A DNA stretch of 45,308 nucleotides from an uncultured Gammaproteobacteria bacterium (GTDB taxonomy: Bacteria; Pseudomonadota; Gammaproteobacteria; Pseudomonadales; UBA5518). Shown piece by piece: positions 10,378 to 18,296 of this stretch. Made by a program: the position numbers and the translations under genes. The stretch spans positions 1 through 45,308 of the forward strand of contig CAIYPF010000059.1 in assembly GCA_903928015.1 (NCBI GenBank), in the 5' to 3' direction. Every line of letters starts with the position of its first letter. The stretch's first letter is position 1. The notes beneath the pieces are model-generated. The model saw nothing but the letters and a program-made list of their open reading frames with translations. It was not told the DNA's origin and searched no databases.

Positions 10378-11418
10378 CTGCGCGCAGCCTGCCTGCTCCT
10401 CGTCGCCTTGCTGCTGGGCGGCTGCCAGACCAGCTCTTATCTGGGGCAGGCCGCGCTCGGGCAGGCGCGTCTCCTTGCCGCGCGCGAACCACTCGGCCGC
10501 GTTATCGCCGACACATCGCGTCCGCAGCAATTGCGTGATCGGCTGGCGCTGGTGGGCGAGCTCCGCGCCTTCGCGCACACCGAACTCGCCATGCCCGATG
10601 TGCAGGGATTCGACAGCTACGTGGCGACCGGCCGGCGCAGCGTGGTCTGGAACGTGGTGGCGGCGCCCGAGTTCTCGGTGCAGCCGCTGCGCTGGTGTTT
10701 TCCGGTGGCCGGCTGCGTGAGCTATCGCGGGTATTTCTCCCGCGCCGCTGCGCAGCGCTTCGCACACGGGCTCGCCACGCGCGGCAACGACTCCTGGGTC
10801 TACGGCGTCAGCGCCTATTCCACGCTCGGCTGGTTCCGCGACCCGGTGCTCGATACCTGGGCATCCCGCAGCGAGGTCGCCGTCGCGGCGCTGGTTTTCC
10901 ACGAATTCGCCCACCAGATGGCGTGGTCCACCGAAGACACGGGATTCTCCGAGGCCTACGCGCAGGTGGTTGAACGCGAGGGTGTGCGGCGCTGGCTCGG
11001 CGCGCGTGGCGAGAGCGCTGCCTTCGAGGCCTATCTGCGTGGCCAGACGATCGACAGGGAGTTCGCCGATATGGTGCAGCGTTCGCGTGAACGTCTCGCG
11101 ACCATCTACGCACAGCCCCTGGATGCCGCAGGGCTGCGGCTGCTCAAACAGGAAGAATTCGCCCGCCTGCACCGTGAATACGCCGACGCAAGCCGCCACT
11201 GGCCGCCCGAGGAACGCATGGACCAGTGGATGGGCGCAGGTCTCGACAACGCCCGCCTCGCGAGCGTGGCAAATTACGAGGAGCGCGTGCCGGCGCTGCA
11301 GGCACTGCTTGCGCGCGCTGGCGGCGATATCGCGGTGTTTCACGCCGAGGCGCGCCGTATCGCGGCGCTGGATCGGCGTGCCCGCACTGCAGAGCTCGAT
11401 GCCCTCGCGAAGCCCTGA
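10378..11418 (+). CDS. predicted zinc aminopeptidase lipoprotein (COG4324/DUF2265)
   Basis: A metallopeptidase-like protein of about 346 residues. The HEXXH zinc motif is intact (HEFAH, 10900-10914), followed by the family's GFSEAYAQVVEREGVRRWL; WCFPVAGCVSYRGYF and DTWASRSEVAVAALVFHEFAH are typical of COG4324. It begins in the same frame as sppA, just past that gene's TGA at 10366. The lipoprotein signal (CLLLVALLLGGC, lipobox LGGC) starts before the first standard start codon (TTG 10408), which would leave only five residues before the lipid-modified Cys. I therefore place the start at CTG 10378, which has GAGGT just upstream at tight spacing. A frameshift or a different unusual start is possible. 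The protein is probably anchored on the periplasmic side. Confidence 0.75.
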   Translation: MRAACLLLVALLLGGCQTSSYLGQAALGQARLLAAREPLGRVIADTSRPQQLRDRLALVGELRAFAHTELAMPDVQGFDSYVATGRRSVVWNVVAAPEFSVQPLRWCFPVAGCVSYRGYFSRAAAQRFAHGLATRGNDSWVYGVSAYSTLGWFRDPVLDTWASRSEVAVAALVFHEFAHQMAWSTEDTGFSEAYAQVVEREGVRRWLGARGESAAFEAYLRGQTIDREFADMVQRSRERLATIYAQPLDAAGLRLLKQEEFARLHREYADASRHWPPEERMDQWMGAGLDNARLASVANYEERVPALQALLARAGGDIAVFHAEARRIAALDRRARTAELDALAKP

Positions 11419-11490
11419 GCCGAGGCCGTCTCGCCGCCCCGGCGCGATGCGGACTATTCTCAGCTCAGCCAACAGACGTACGGAGACGCC

Positions 11491-11841
11491 ATGCGCAAAC
11501 GCATCGCCAGTATCGGTTTCGCCCTCGAGGGCATCGTGGCGATGCTGCGCACGCAGCCCAATTCATGGATCCATGCCGCGGCCACGGTAGTGGTGGTGGC
11601 GCTTGGCCTGCACCTTGGCGTCCATCGCATCGAGTGGGCCTTTCTGGTGTTTGCCATCGCGCTGGTGTGGGTGGCCGAGGCGCTCAATACCGGCATCGAA
11701 TTCCTGGCCGATGCCGCGGTGCCGGATCCGCACTCGCTGATCAAGCACGCCAAGGACGTGTCCGCTGGCGCGGTGCTGCTTGCCTCCATTGCCGCCGCCA
11801 TCATCGGTGCGCTGGTGTTCCTGCCTTATCTGCTGCGCTGA
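11491..11841 (+). CDS. dgkA: diacylglycerol/undecaprenol kinase family protein
   Basis: A 116-residue integral membrane kinase with three transmembrane helices. The family signature EALNTGIEFLAD (catalytic Glu and metal-binding region) and IKHAKDVSAGAVLLASI are clear. Members phosphorylate diacylglycerol or undecaprenol with ATP, recycling lipid carriers. The N-terminus (RKRIASIGFALEGI) resembles the variant often annotated diacylglycerol kinase family protein rather than E. coli DgkA, so the lipid substrate is uncertain. The ATG at 11491 follows GGAG. It stands alone between the aminopeptidase and tex. Confidence 0.85.
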   Translation: MRKRIASIGFALEGIVAMLRTQPNSWIHAAATVVVVALGLHLGVHRIEWAFLVFAIALVWVAEALNTGIEFLADAAVPDPHSLIKHAKDVSAGAVLLASIAAAIIGALVFLPYLLR

Positions 11842-11966
11842 GCGGGAGCGGCGCGCAGGGTCCACGACGCACTCGCCGCCCTCAAAAAGGGGGCGCAGCG
11901 CAAGATGGTTGAGCGTGGTGACGCGGCGCATAATCCGCGGCCCGCAACCCTCCCGGAACCTGTCTC

Positions 11967-14309
11967 ATGCTGTCCATAGAAGCCCGCATCGCCACGGAAC
12001 TCGGTGTGCGCACCGCGCAGGTCGAGGCGACGGTGCAATTGCTGGATGGTGGCGCCACCGTGCCCTTCGTGGCCCGCTACCGCAAGGAAGTCACGGGCGG
12101 GCTGGACGACGTTCAGCTGCGTCAGCTGGAGACGCGCCTTTCGTACCTGCGCGAACTCGAGGAGCGGCGCAACGCGATCCTCGAGAGCATCGCCGAGCAG
12201 GGCAAGCTCGAGCCCGCACTGGAAGCGGCCATCCGCGATGCCGACACCAAGGCCCGGCTCGAAGATCTCTACCTGCCCTACAAACCCAAGCGCCGCACCA
12301 AGGCACAGATCGCCAAAGAAGCAGGCATCGAACCGCTCGCCACGCGGTTGCTGGAGGATCCCTCGCGCGATCCTGCCACCGAGGCCGCGCCCTTCCTGAA
12401 CGAAGAGGCGGGTTTTGCCGACATCAAGGCCGTACTGAACGGCGCGCGCGACATCCTGGTCGAGCGCTTCGGCGAGGACGCCACGCTGGTGGGCCGTGTG
12501 CGCGAACTGCTGCGCGAGCAGGGCGAACTGCAGGCGCGCGTGCTTCCCGGCAAGGAAGCAGAGGGCGCCAAGTTCGCCGATTACTTCGCGCATTCCGAGC
12601 CGCTCGCCAAGGCGCCTTCGCACCGCGCGCTCGCGATGTTCCGGGGTCGCAACGAAGGCATTCTCGGTATCGAGGTCGATCTGCCCGGCGCTGCAGAGAT
12701 GCCCGCACATCCCTGCGAGACCCTCGTGGCGCGGCATGCAGGCATCGAGGATCGGGGCCGCGCGGCCGACGGCTGGCTGAAGGAGGTCGCACGCTGGACC
12801 TGGCGCGTGCGGCTCTCGGTGCACGTGGTGAGCGATCTGCTCTCGGAGTTGCGCGAGAACGCCGAGGCCGAGGCAATCCGCGTCTTTTCCGCAAATCTCC
12901 GCGATCTGCTGCTCGCAGCCCCCGCCGGGCGGCGCACCACCATCGGCCTCGATCCGGGTCTGCGCACCGGCGTGAAGGTGGCGGTGCTCGATGACACCGG
13001 CAAGCTGCTCGAGTACGCCACCATCTATCCGCATGTGCCGCAGAACCGCTGGGACGACTCCGTGGCCACGCTGGCGGCCCTTGCCCGCAAGCACGGGGCC
13101 ACGCTGTTCGCGATCGGCAACGGCACCGCCTCGCGCGAGACGGACAAGCTCGCCGCCGAGGTGATGCGCCTGCATCCCGCCCTTGGCCTCATGCGCGTGA
13201 GCGTGAGCGAGGCGGGCGCTTCCGTGTATTCCGCCTCCGAGCTCGCAAGCCGCGAATTCCCCGATATCGACGTGAGCATCCGCGGTGCGATTTCCATCGC
13301 ACGGCGCTTGCAGGATCCGCTGGCGGAACTGGTGAAGATCGAACCCAAGGCGATCGGTGTGGGCCAGTACCAGCACGATCTCAACCAGTCGCGTCTGGCA
13401 CGTGGGCTGGATGCCGTGGTCGAAGATTGCGTGAACAGCGTGGGCGTGGAACTGAACAGCGCATCGGCAGCGCTGCTGCGCCGGGTGTCGGGCCTCGGCG
13501 AGTCGCTCGCCAACGCGATAGTCGTGCACCGGGACGCGCACGGCCCGTTTGCGAGCCGTGCCGCGCTGCGTGCCGTACCGCGTCTGGGCGAGCGGGCCTT
13601 CGAGCAGTGCGCGGGCTTCCTGCGCGTGCGTGATGGAGAGAATCCGCTGGATGCATCGGCGGTCCATCCCGAGTCCTATCCGGTGGTCGAGCAACTGGCC
13701 AACGCCGCAGGGTGCTCGCTGCACGAGTTCGTGGGCAACGCCGTGCGCGTGCGGGATCTGGATCCGCGGCGTTTCGCCGATGCCGGCGTGGGCGAGATGA
13801 CGCTGCGCGACATCCTGAAGGAGCTCGAGAAGCCCGGCCGCGATCCGCGTCCGGAGTTCCGTGGCGCGAGCTTTCGCGAAGGTGTGGAGAAAATCTCGGA
13901 CCTCGAGACAGGAATGATCCTCGAGGGCGTGGTGAGCAACGTGGCGAACTTCGGCGCCTTCGTGGACATCGGCGTGCACCAGGACGGGCTGGTGCACATC
14001 TCCGCGCTCAGTCACCGCTTCGTGAAGGACCCGCGCGAGGTGGTGAAGGCGGGTGATGTGGTGAAAGTGAAGGTGCTGGAGGTAGACGTACCCCGCAAGC
14101 GCATCGCGCTCACCATGCGTCTGGACGACGAGGCGCGTGCCGCCGGCAGTGCCCCGCGAGAGGCAGATCGCCGCCCCCGCAACGCCGAGGCAGCCAAGGG
14201 CTCTGGTACCCGCGATCGGCAGCAGCCCTCCCAGCCTCCGGCGTCGAAGGGGCCCCGCCCCGGGACACTGGGCGAGCTTCTGCTGGCAGCCCAGAAGACA
14301 AAGAAGTGA
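11967..14309 (+). CDS. tex: Tex transcription accessory / RNA-binding protein
   Basis: A 780-residue cytosolic nucleic-acid-binding protein of the Tex/YhgF family. Domains in order: helical N-terminal Tex domain with [18 protein letters not shown], a YqgF/RuvC-like fold beginning at [19 protein letters not shown] (about residue 315), helix-hairpin-helix repeats ([33 protein letters not shown]), and a C-terminal S1 RNA-binding domain ([20 protein letters not shown] to KRIALTMRL, about 650-715). A basic, proline-rich tail follows. Length and order match the family. A CATAAT at 11929-11934 is a possible -10, without a good -35. Confidence 0.96.
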   Translation: MLSIEARIATELGVRTAQVEATVQLLDGGATVPFVARYRKEVTGGLDDVQLRQLETRLSYLRELEERRNAILESIAEQGKLEPALEAAIRDADTKARLEDLYLPYKPKRRTKAQIAKEAGIEPLATRLLEDPSRDPATEAAPFLNEEAGFADIKAVLNGARDILVERFGEDATLVGRVRELLREQGELQARVLPGKEAEGAKFADYFAHSEPLAKAPSHRALAMFRGRNEGILGIEVDLPGAAEMPAHPCETLVARHAGIEDRGRAADGWLKEVARWTWRVRLSVHVVSDLLSELRENAEAEAIRVFSANLRDLLLAAPAGRRTTIGLDPGLRTGVKVAVLDDTGKLLEYATIYPHVPQNRWDDSVATLAALARKHGATLFAIGNGTASRETDKLAAEVMRLHPALGLMRVSVSEAGASVYSASELASREFPDIDVSIRGAISIARRLQDPLAELVKIEPKAIGVGQYQHDLNQSRLARGLDAVVEDCVNSVGVELNSASAALLRRVSGLGESLANAIVVHRDAHGPFASRAALRAVPRLGERAFEQCAGFLRVRDGENPLDASAVHPESYPVVEQLANAAGCSLHEFVGNAVRVRDLDPRRFADAGVGEMTLRDILKELEKPGRDPRPEFRGASFREGVEKISDLETGMILEGVVSNVANFGAFVDIGVHQDGLVHISALSHRFVKDPREVVKAGDVVKVKVLEVDVPRKRIALTMRLDDEARAAGSAPREADRRPRNAEAAKGSGTRDRQQPSQPPASKGPRPGTLGELLLAAQKTKK

Positions 14310-14382
14310 AGCACTCGCCTCTCAAATACAAATAGGAACGCTTCGCATTCAGCTTTGCGTTTGATAGAGTCCCGGATCAGTG

Positions 14383-14397
14383 ATGGCCGCCGGCCAT
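14383..14397. other. small inverted repeat ahead of the porin gene
   Basis: ATGGCC-GCC-GGCCAT forms a six-base-pair hairpin 18 bases before the porin ATG, within the 106-base gap after tex. No T-run follows, so it is not a standard terminator. It could influence translation or be fortuitous. The rest of the gap is locally AT-rich (around 14316-14340) with no clear promoter. Confidence 0.3.
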
Positions 14398-14415
14398 CTG
14401 TACCGGGGACCCGCC

Positions 14416-15651
14416 ATGACGATTCGCCAACTCAGCGCCGCGCTGCTCGCGGCCTCGCTCTGTCAGCCTGCCCAGGCCGCCGCGCCCGGTCCGGAGGAAA
14501 TGTGGGCGCTTATCCAGAAACAACAACTCGAGATCGAGGCGCTCAAGAAGCGCCTTGCCGAGTCGGATAACCGCATCCAGGACACGGTGCTGATGGTCGA
14601 GGCCACGGCCGACAAGGTGGAGTCCACGTCGGTGGCGCTGGCTCCGCAGGCCCGCTGGGTCGAGAAGACCCGCGTGGGCGGCTACGGCGAGATGCATCTG
14701 AACAAGCTGCAGAACGACCGTGACGGCGGCGACGACAAGGACCAGATCGATTTCCACCGCATGGTGTTGTTCGTCGATCACCAGTTCTCGGCGCGTACGC
14801 GCTTTGTCTCGGAGCTCGAGCTGGAGCACTCCGTCACCGGCGAGGACAACGGCGGGGAGTACGAGCTCGAGCAGGCCTATGTCGAGCACGACATCGGCGG
14901 CGGACAGCGGATCAAGGCCGGACTCTTTCTGGTACCCGTGGGCTTGCTGAACGAAACCCACGAGCCCGACACCTTCTATGGGGTGGAGCGCAACAACGTC
15001 GAGCGCAACATCATTCCCGCGACATGGTGGGAGGGAGGTGTGGCCGCGGCGGGCGAAATTGCGCCGGGGCTTTCCTACGATGCGGCGCTCACCTCCGGGC
15101 TCGGGCTCGATCCGGGCGAGGGGCAGTGGAAGATCCGCGACGGCCGGCAGAACGTTTCCGAGGCGGACGCGTCATCGCCTGCGTGGACGGGGCGTCTGCG
15201 CTACACGGGGATCGCGGGCCTCGAACTCGGCACCAGCCTGCAGTACCAGGGCGACATCTATCAGGGCGCGCTGCCCGACAAGATCGATGCCTGGCTCTAC
15301 GAGGCACATCTGGCCTTGCGGCGCGGGCCATTCGGACTGCGCGCGCTCTATGCGGGCTGGGACATCAACGAAGACATCGAGGCCTTTGCCGCGGGTGCTG
15401 ACCGGCAGGAGGGCTGGTACGTGGAGCCTTCGTGGCGCTTTGACGAGCGTTGGGGGGTTTTTGCCCGCTACAGTGACTGGGACAATCAGGCCGGTGGCGG
15501 GCTCGATACGGGCTACTCGCAGTGGGACATCGGCATCAACTACTGGCTGGAGGAAGGCGTTGTGCTCAAGCTCGATTACCAGCGTCAGGACGCACCCGAG
15601 GGCAAGGACCAGCTCGATGGCCTGAACCTCGGCGTCGGCCTCAGTTTCTGA
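14416..15651 (+). CDS. outer-membrane porin, phosphate-selective porin-like
   Basis: A 411-residue outer-membrane protein. The ATG at 14416 follows GGGGA and gives a signal peptide (MTIRQLSAALLAASLCQPAQA). A short coiled coil comes next (EEMWALIQKQQLEIEALKKRLAESD), as in many OprO/OprP-like porins. The barrel has alternating strands such as GGYGEMHLNKL, RFVSELELEHS, YELEQAYVEHDIG and IKAGLFLVPVGLLNETHEP. The chain ends in NLGVGLSF with the terminal Phe expected for assembly by the Bam complex. The substrate cannot be read from sequence. It overlaps the FMN-binding protein gene by one base (TGATG) and is the first gene of a three-gene operon. Confidence 0.82.
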   Translation: MTIRQLSAALLAASLCQPAQAAAPGPEEMWALIQKQQLEIEALKKRLAESDNRIQDTVLMVEATADKVESTSVALAPQARWVEKTRVGGYGEMHLNKLQNDRDGGDDKDQIDFHRMVLFVDHQFSARTRFVSELELEHSVTGEDNGGEYELEQAYVEHDIGGGQRIKAGLFLVPVGLLNETHEPDTFYGVERNNVERNIIPATWWEGGVAAAGEIAPGLSYDAALTSGLGLDPGEGQWKIRDGRQNVSEADASSPAWTGRLRYTGIAGLELGTSLQYQGDIYQGALPDKIDAWLYEAHLALRRGPFGLRALYAGWDINEDIEAFAAGADRQEGWYVEPSWRFDERWGVFARYSDWDNQAGGGLDTGYSQWDIGINYWLEEGVVLKLDYQRQDAPEGKDQLDGLNLGVGLSF

Positions 15652-16187
15652 TGCGCTCCCGGGCCCTCCTGCGTGGCGTCTCGCTGGCCTGCGCGCTCGC
15701 GTTCCACGCAGCCGCCCACGCGGAGGAGTATCTCGACCGAGACCAGCTGCTCGCGCTTGCCTTTCCGGGCGGCGCGGCCGAGCAGCAGACACTCTGGCTG
15801 AACGATGCGCTGCGCGAGAAAGCCCGCGCCGAGGTGGGCCTCGCGCCCGGTACGCTGCGCGTGCGCTACTGGCAGTCGGGTGCGCGCACTGCGTGGATTC
15901 TCGAGGAAATCGGCAAGGAACAGCCGATCACGCTGGGCATCGTGGTGGAGGCAGGGCATATCGCCGATCTTCGCGTGATGGCCTTCCGCGAGAGCCGCGG
16001 CTGGGAGATCCGCCACGATTTCTTCACCCGCCAGTTCGCGGGCGTGGGGCTGGATGCCGGTGGCAAGCTCGATCACCCCGTCGATGGCATTACCGGCGCC
16101 ACGCTCTCCGTGAATGCCACCGACCGCGCGGCCCGGCTCGCGCTGTGGCTCGCCCGCCAGGCCGATACCCGTGCAGCTGCTCGCTGA
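15651..16187 (+). CDS. exported FMN-binding domain protein
   Basis: A 178-residue secreted protein. The start at 15651 shares its A with the porin stop, and a signal peptide (LRGVSLACALAFHAAAHA) follows. The C-terminal FMN-binding domain ends with DGITGATLSVNA, whose TGATLS matches the motif where ApbE covalently attaches FMN to Thr in NqrC/RnfG-like proteins. Preceding segments (EEIGKEQPITLGIVVEAGHIADLRVMAFRESRGWEI) fit the same domain. It is probably a periplasmic one-electron carrier. No ApbE transferase is in the window. The 3' end overlaps the PepSY gene by 17 bases. Confidence 0.85.
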   Translation: MRSRALLRGVSLACALAFHAAAHAEEYLDRDQLLALAFPGGAAEQQTLWLNDALREKARAEVGLAPGTLRVRYWQSGARTAWILEEIGKEQPITLGIVVEAGHIADLRVMAFRESRGWEIRHDFFTRQFAGVGLDAGGKLDHPVDGITGATLSVNATDRAARLALWLARQADTRAAAR

Positions 16188-16959
16188 GACCCCGCCCCGC
16201 ACCCGAGCCGGCGCACGACGCGCCGCGTGGCTCTGGCGCTGGCATCGCCGCGCCGGCGTGATCGCCTCGCTGCTGCTGCTGATGCTCGCGGTGACGGGCC
16301 TCGCCCTGAATCATTCCGAGGGACTGCGGCTCGACAAGCGCGCCGTCGGCTGGGATTGGCCTTATGCGCTCTACGGCACCTCTGCTGCGGGTTCCTGGAA
16401 GGGTTTCGGTGCGGGCGCGGCGTGGGTGCTGCAGGCGGGGGAGGGCAGACTTTTCCTCGACACGCGCGAGATCGGGCGCTGCGAGGGGCCCATCACGGGT
16501 GCGATGGTCTTGCGGGAGATGCTGCTGGTCGCCTGCGAGCGCGAACTTCTGCTGCTCACGCCTGCGGGTGAACGCATCGACGCCCTCGACGCTACGGCAG
16601 GTCTTCCCGTGCCGGTGGCCGGGCTGGCCCTGCGGGGCGACGAAGCCCTGTTACTGGCCGCCGGGCAGTGGCAGCGATTTGATGCCGATGCCATGAGTCT
16701 TGCGCCCGCGCCGGACGCAGACCTGCAGCCTTTGGCGCCGGCCACGCCGCCCCCTGAACTGCTGGAGGCGCTGGGCCGCGCCTCCGGCTGGCTCAACTGG
16801 GAGCGATTCCTGCTCGATCTGCACAGCGGCCGGCTCTTCGGCCGGGCCGGTGTGCTGCTGGTGGACGTGGGCGGCGTGCTCTCGCTGCTGCTCGCGCTGA
16901 GCGGAGTCCTGATGTGGGCGTCGCGCCAGCGCCGGGCTCAGAAGCCCAGTTCGCGCTGA
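16171..16959 (+). CDS. PepSY-associated transmembrane protein
   Basis: A 262-residue membrane protein. I prefer the GTG at 16171 (VQLLAETPPRTR...) over the ATG at 16114, because the upstream residues are arginine/proline-rich and read from the other gene's frame. The pattern is WLWRWHRRAGVIASLLLLMLAVTGLALNH, then a roughly 170-residue periplasmic region, then a second helix (GVLLVDVGGVLSLLLALSGVLMW). This layout of two helices with conserved His residues is typical of PepSY_TM proteins tied to ferric or flavin reductases. LNWERFLLDLHSGRLFGRAG resembles the second conserved HxxSG element. With the FMN-binding protein it could pass electrons across the inner membrane. Confidence 0.75.
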   Translation: MQLLAETPPRTRAGARRAAWLWRWHRRAGVIASLLLLMLAVTGLALNHSEGLRLDKRAVGWDWPYALYGTSAAGSWKGFGAGAAWVLQAGEGRLFLDTREIGRCEGPITGAMVLREMLLVACERELLLLTPAGERIDALDATAGLPVPVAGLALRGDEALLLAAGQWQRFDADAMSLAPAPDADLQPLAPATPPPELLEALGRASGWLNWERFLLDLHSGRLFGRAGVLLVDVGGVLSLLLALSGVLMWASRQRRAQKPSSR

Positions 16960-17321
16960 GCCTCGGCCATGTCGAAGTAATCCCGCCACGCGAGGATCTT
17001 GCCGTCGCGCAATTCGAACACACCCATCACGCGCAGCGCCGCCCAGCGCCCGTCCTGCAACTGGAAGCGGTCGGTGCGCTCGTTCATCACGACGCCCGTG
17101 GCGGGGTTCTCGGCCTGCTGGTGAACCACGAATTCCACGCCCTGCGCCATGCCGAGAAAGCCGCCGATCATCGCCCTGATGGCCTCCGTGCCGCGGTTCG
17201 GCGGGTCCATCGGCACGTTCGTGTAAACGGCCTCCGGAGCGAAGAAAGACATGATGCGATCAAGGTCCTTTGCGCCCCATGCCGCGATGAACTCGTCGAT
17301 GATTCCGCCGTTGCCTGCCAT
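16938..17321 (-). CDS. limonene-1,2-epoxide hydrolase-like (SnoaL-fold) protein
   Basis: A 127-residue protein of the NTF2-like superfamily closest to limonene-1,2-epoxide hydrolases. The start at 17321 has GGGAGG upstream. The frame is open far beyond it (to 19274), but that extension is antisense to other genes. The Arg-x-Asp and Asp triad of the Rhodococcus enzyme is matched by eye in NERTDRF and WRDYFD, so catalysis of water addition to an epoxide is plausible. The physiological substrate is unknown, possibly a terpene- or lipid-derived epoxide. It is divergent from the GFA-VOC gene and its 3' end overlaps the PepSY gene by 22 bases. Confidence 0.82.
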   Translation of the reverse strand: MAGNGGIIDEFIAAWGAKDLDRIMSFFAPEAVYTNVPMDPPNRGTEAIRAMIGGFLGMAQGVEFVVHQQAENPATGVVMNERTDRFQLQDGRWAALRVMGVFELRDGKILAWRDYFDMAEAQRELGF

Positions 17322-17402
17322 GCCTGCGCCTCCCGGTGATAAGGTTCGGGGCGCGAGACTAGCATCCCTGCCGGTCTGCGCGAGCATCCTCCGGAGAGCG
17401 TC

Positions 17403-18140
17403 ATGAGCACCGGCCGTTGCCTCTGCGGCGATATCCGTTTCGAGACCCGCGCCACACCGGCGTGGATTGCCTACTGCCACTGCGCGAGTTGCCGCCGCCA
17501 CACGGCCTCTCCGGTGGCGTGTTTCGTCAATATCCCGCTGTCCTCCGTGCACTTTGTCGGCGAGCGCGCACGCTATGAGTCCTCGCCGGGCGTCACGCGC
17601 AGCCATTGCGCGCGCTGTGGTACGCCCATCGCCTATGAAAACGGCAAGCGCCCCGACGAGATAGACATCTACGTGAACGTCTTCGATCATCCGGAAGAGT
17701 TCGCGCCGGGGCTGCACGTGTTCGAGGCCGAGCGGCTGCCGTGGTTCGACACCGCTGATCGCCTGCCGCGTGCCGCCGGTGGCGGGCCTGCGGTGGCGCC
17801 ACCGAGCCGCTTGGGCGGATTCATCATCGACTGCAGGACGGACGACCTCTGGTCCGCGGCGCGTTTCTGGGGTGAGGCACTGCGCCTTCCGCTCGCCGAA
17901 TTGCCGGGTGCGCAGGGGCAGAGCTACGTGAGACTGGAGAGCCGTGGCCTGCACATCGAGGTGCAGCGCGTCGAGCATCCGAGCCGCGTGCATCTCGATA
18001 TCGAGGCCGCTGACGTGGAAGCGGAAGCGCAGCGGCTCGAGGCCTTGGGCGCCGCACGCGTGGCGGCCGTGCACGACTGGATCGTGATGCAGGCGCCGGA
18101 CGGGCAGCGGTTTTGCGTGGTGCCCCAGGCCGGCGTGTGA
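17403..18140 (+). CDS. GFA/CENP-V-type zinc protein fused to a glyoxalase/VOC domain
   Basis: A 245-residue protein of two parts. Residues 1-130 are a GFA domain with the zinc-binding cysteines CLCGDIRF, CHCASCRR and HCARCGTPI. Residues about 140-245 (GGFIIDCRTDDLWSAARFWGEALRLPL to DWIVMQAPDGQRFCVV) have the beta-alpha-beta pattern of the Glyoxalase_6/VOC fold. GFA was named for a proposed role with S-hydroxymethyl-glutathione, but most members have no proven activity. VOC enzymes act on diverse small molecules. The fusion suggests a carbonyl or thiol-adduct detoxification enzyme. ATG 17403 follows GGAG. I cannot say how common the fusion is. Confidence 0.85.
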   Translation: MSTGRCLCGDIRFETRATPAWIAYCHCASCRRHTASPVACFVNIPLSSVHFVGERARYESSPGVTRSHCARCGTPIAYENGKRPDEIDIYVNVFDHPEEFAPGLHVFEAERLPWFDTADRLPRAAGGGPAVAPPSRLGGFIIDCRTDDLWSAARFWGEALRLPLAELPGAQGQSYVRLESRGLHIEVQRVEHPSRVHLDIEAADVEAEAQRLEALGAARVAAVHDWIVMQAPDGQRFCVVPQAGV

Positions 18141-18149
18141 GAAACAGCA

Positions 18150-18256
18150 GTCGGGGGCATGGCCCCCTCCTACGGGAAAACGGGCGGCCGTACGGGGATG
18201 CGGGTTGTCGGGGGCATGGCCCCCTCCTACCGGTAGGAGCGGGCCATGCCCGCGAC
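18150..18256. repeat. REP/BIME cluster, three palindromic copies
   Basis: Three 24-base REP-like copies lie between the GFA-VOC and DUF1214 genes. Copies at 18150-18173 and 18207-18230 read GTCGGGGGCATGGCCCCC then TCCTAC. The third, at 18233-18256, is inverted (GTAGGAGCGGGCCATGCC then CGCGAC). Each forms a stem around CATG. Copies two and three are head-to-head with two bases between, as in BIMEs. No REP-associated tyrosine transposase gene is in the window. The 156-base gap holds nothing else clear beyond the downstream ribosome site. Confidence 0.8.
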
Positions 18257-18296
18257 AGCAGCCTCTCCCGCAGCGAAACATGAAAGGAGAAACGGG

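Noticed and set aside
11826-14015. 729-codon open frame on the minus strand
   Set aside because: Antisense to tex; His/Arg/Gln-rich and without domain features.
18246-18296. Earlier ATG for the DUF1214 gene
   Set aside because: The codon lies inside a REP palindrome; AAGGAG ahead of ATG 18297 is a better start.
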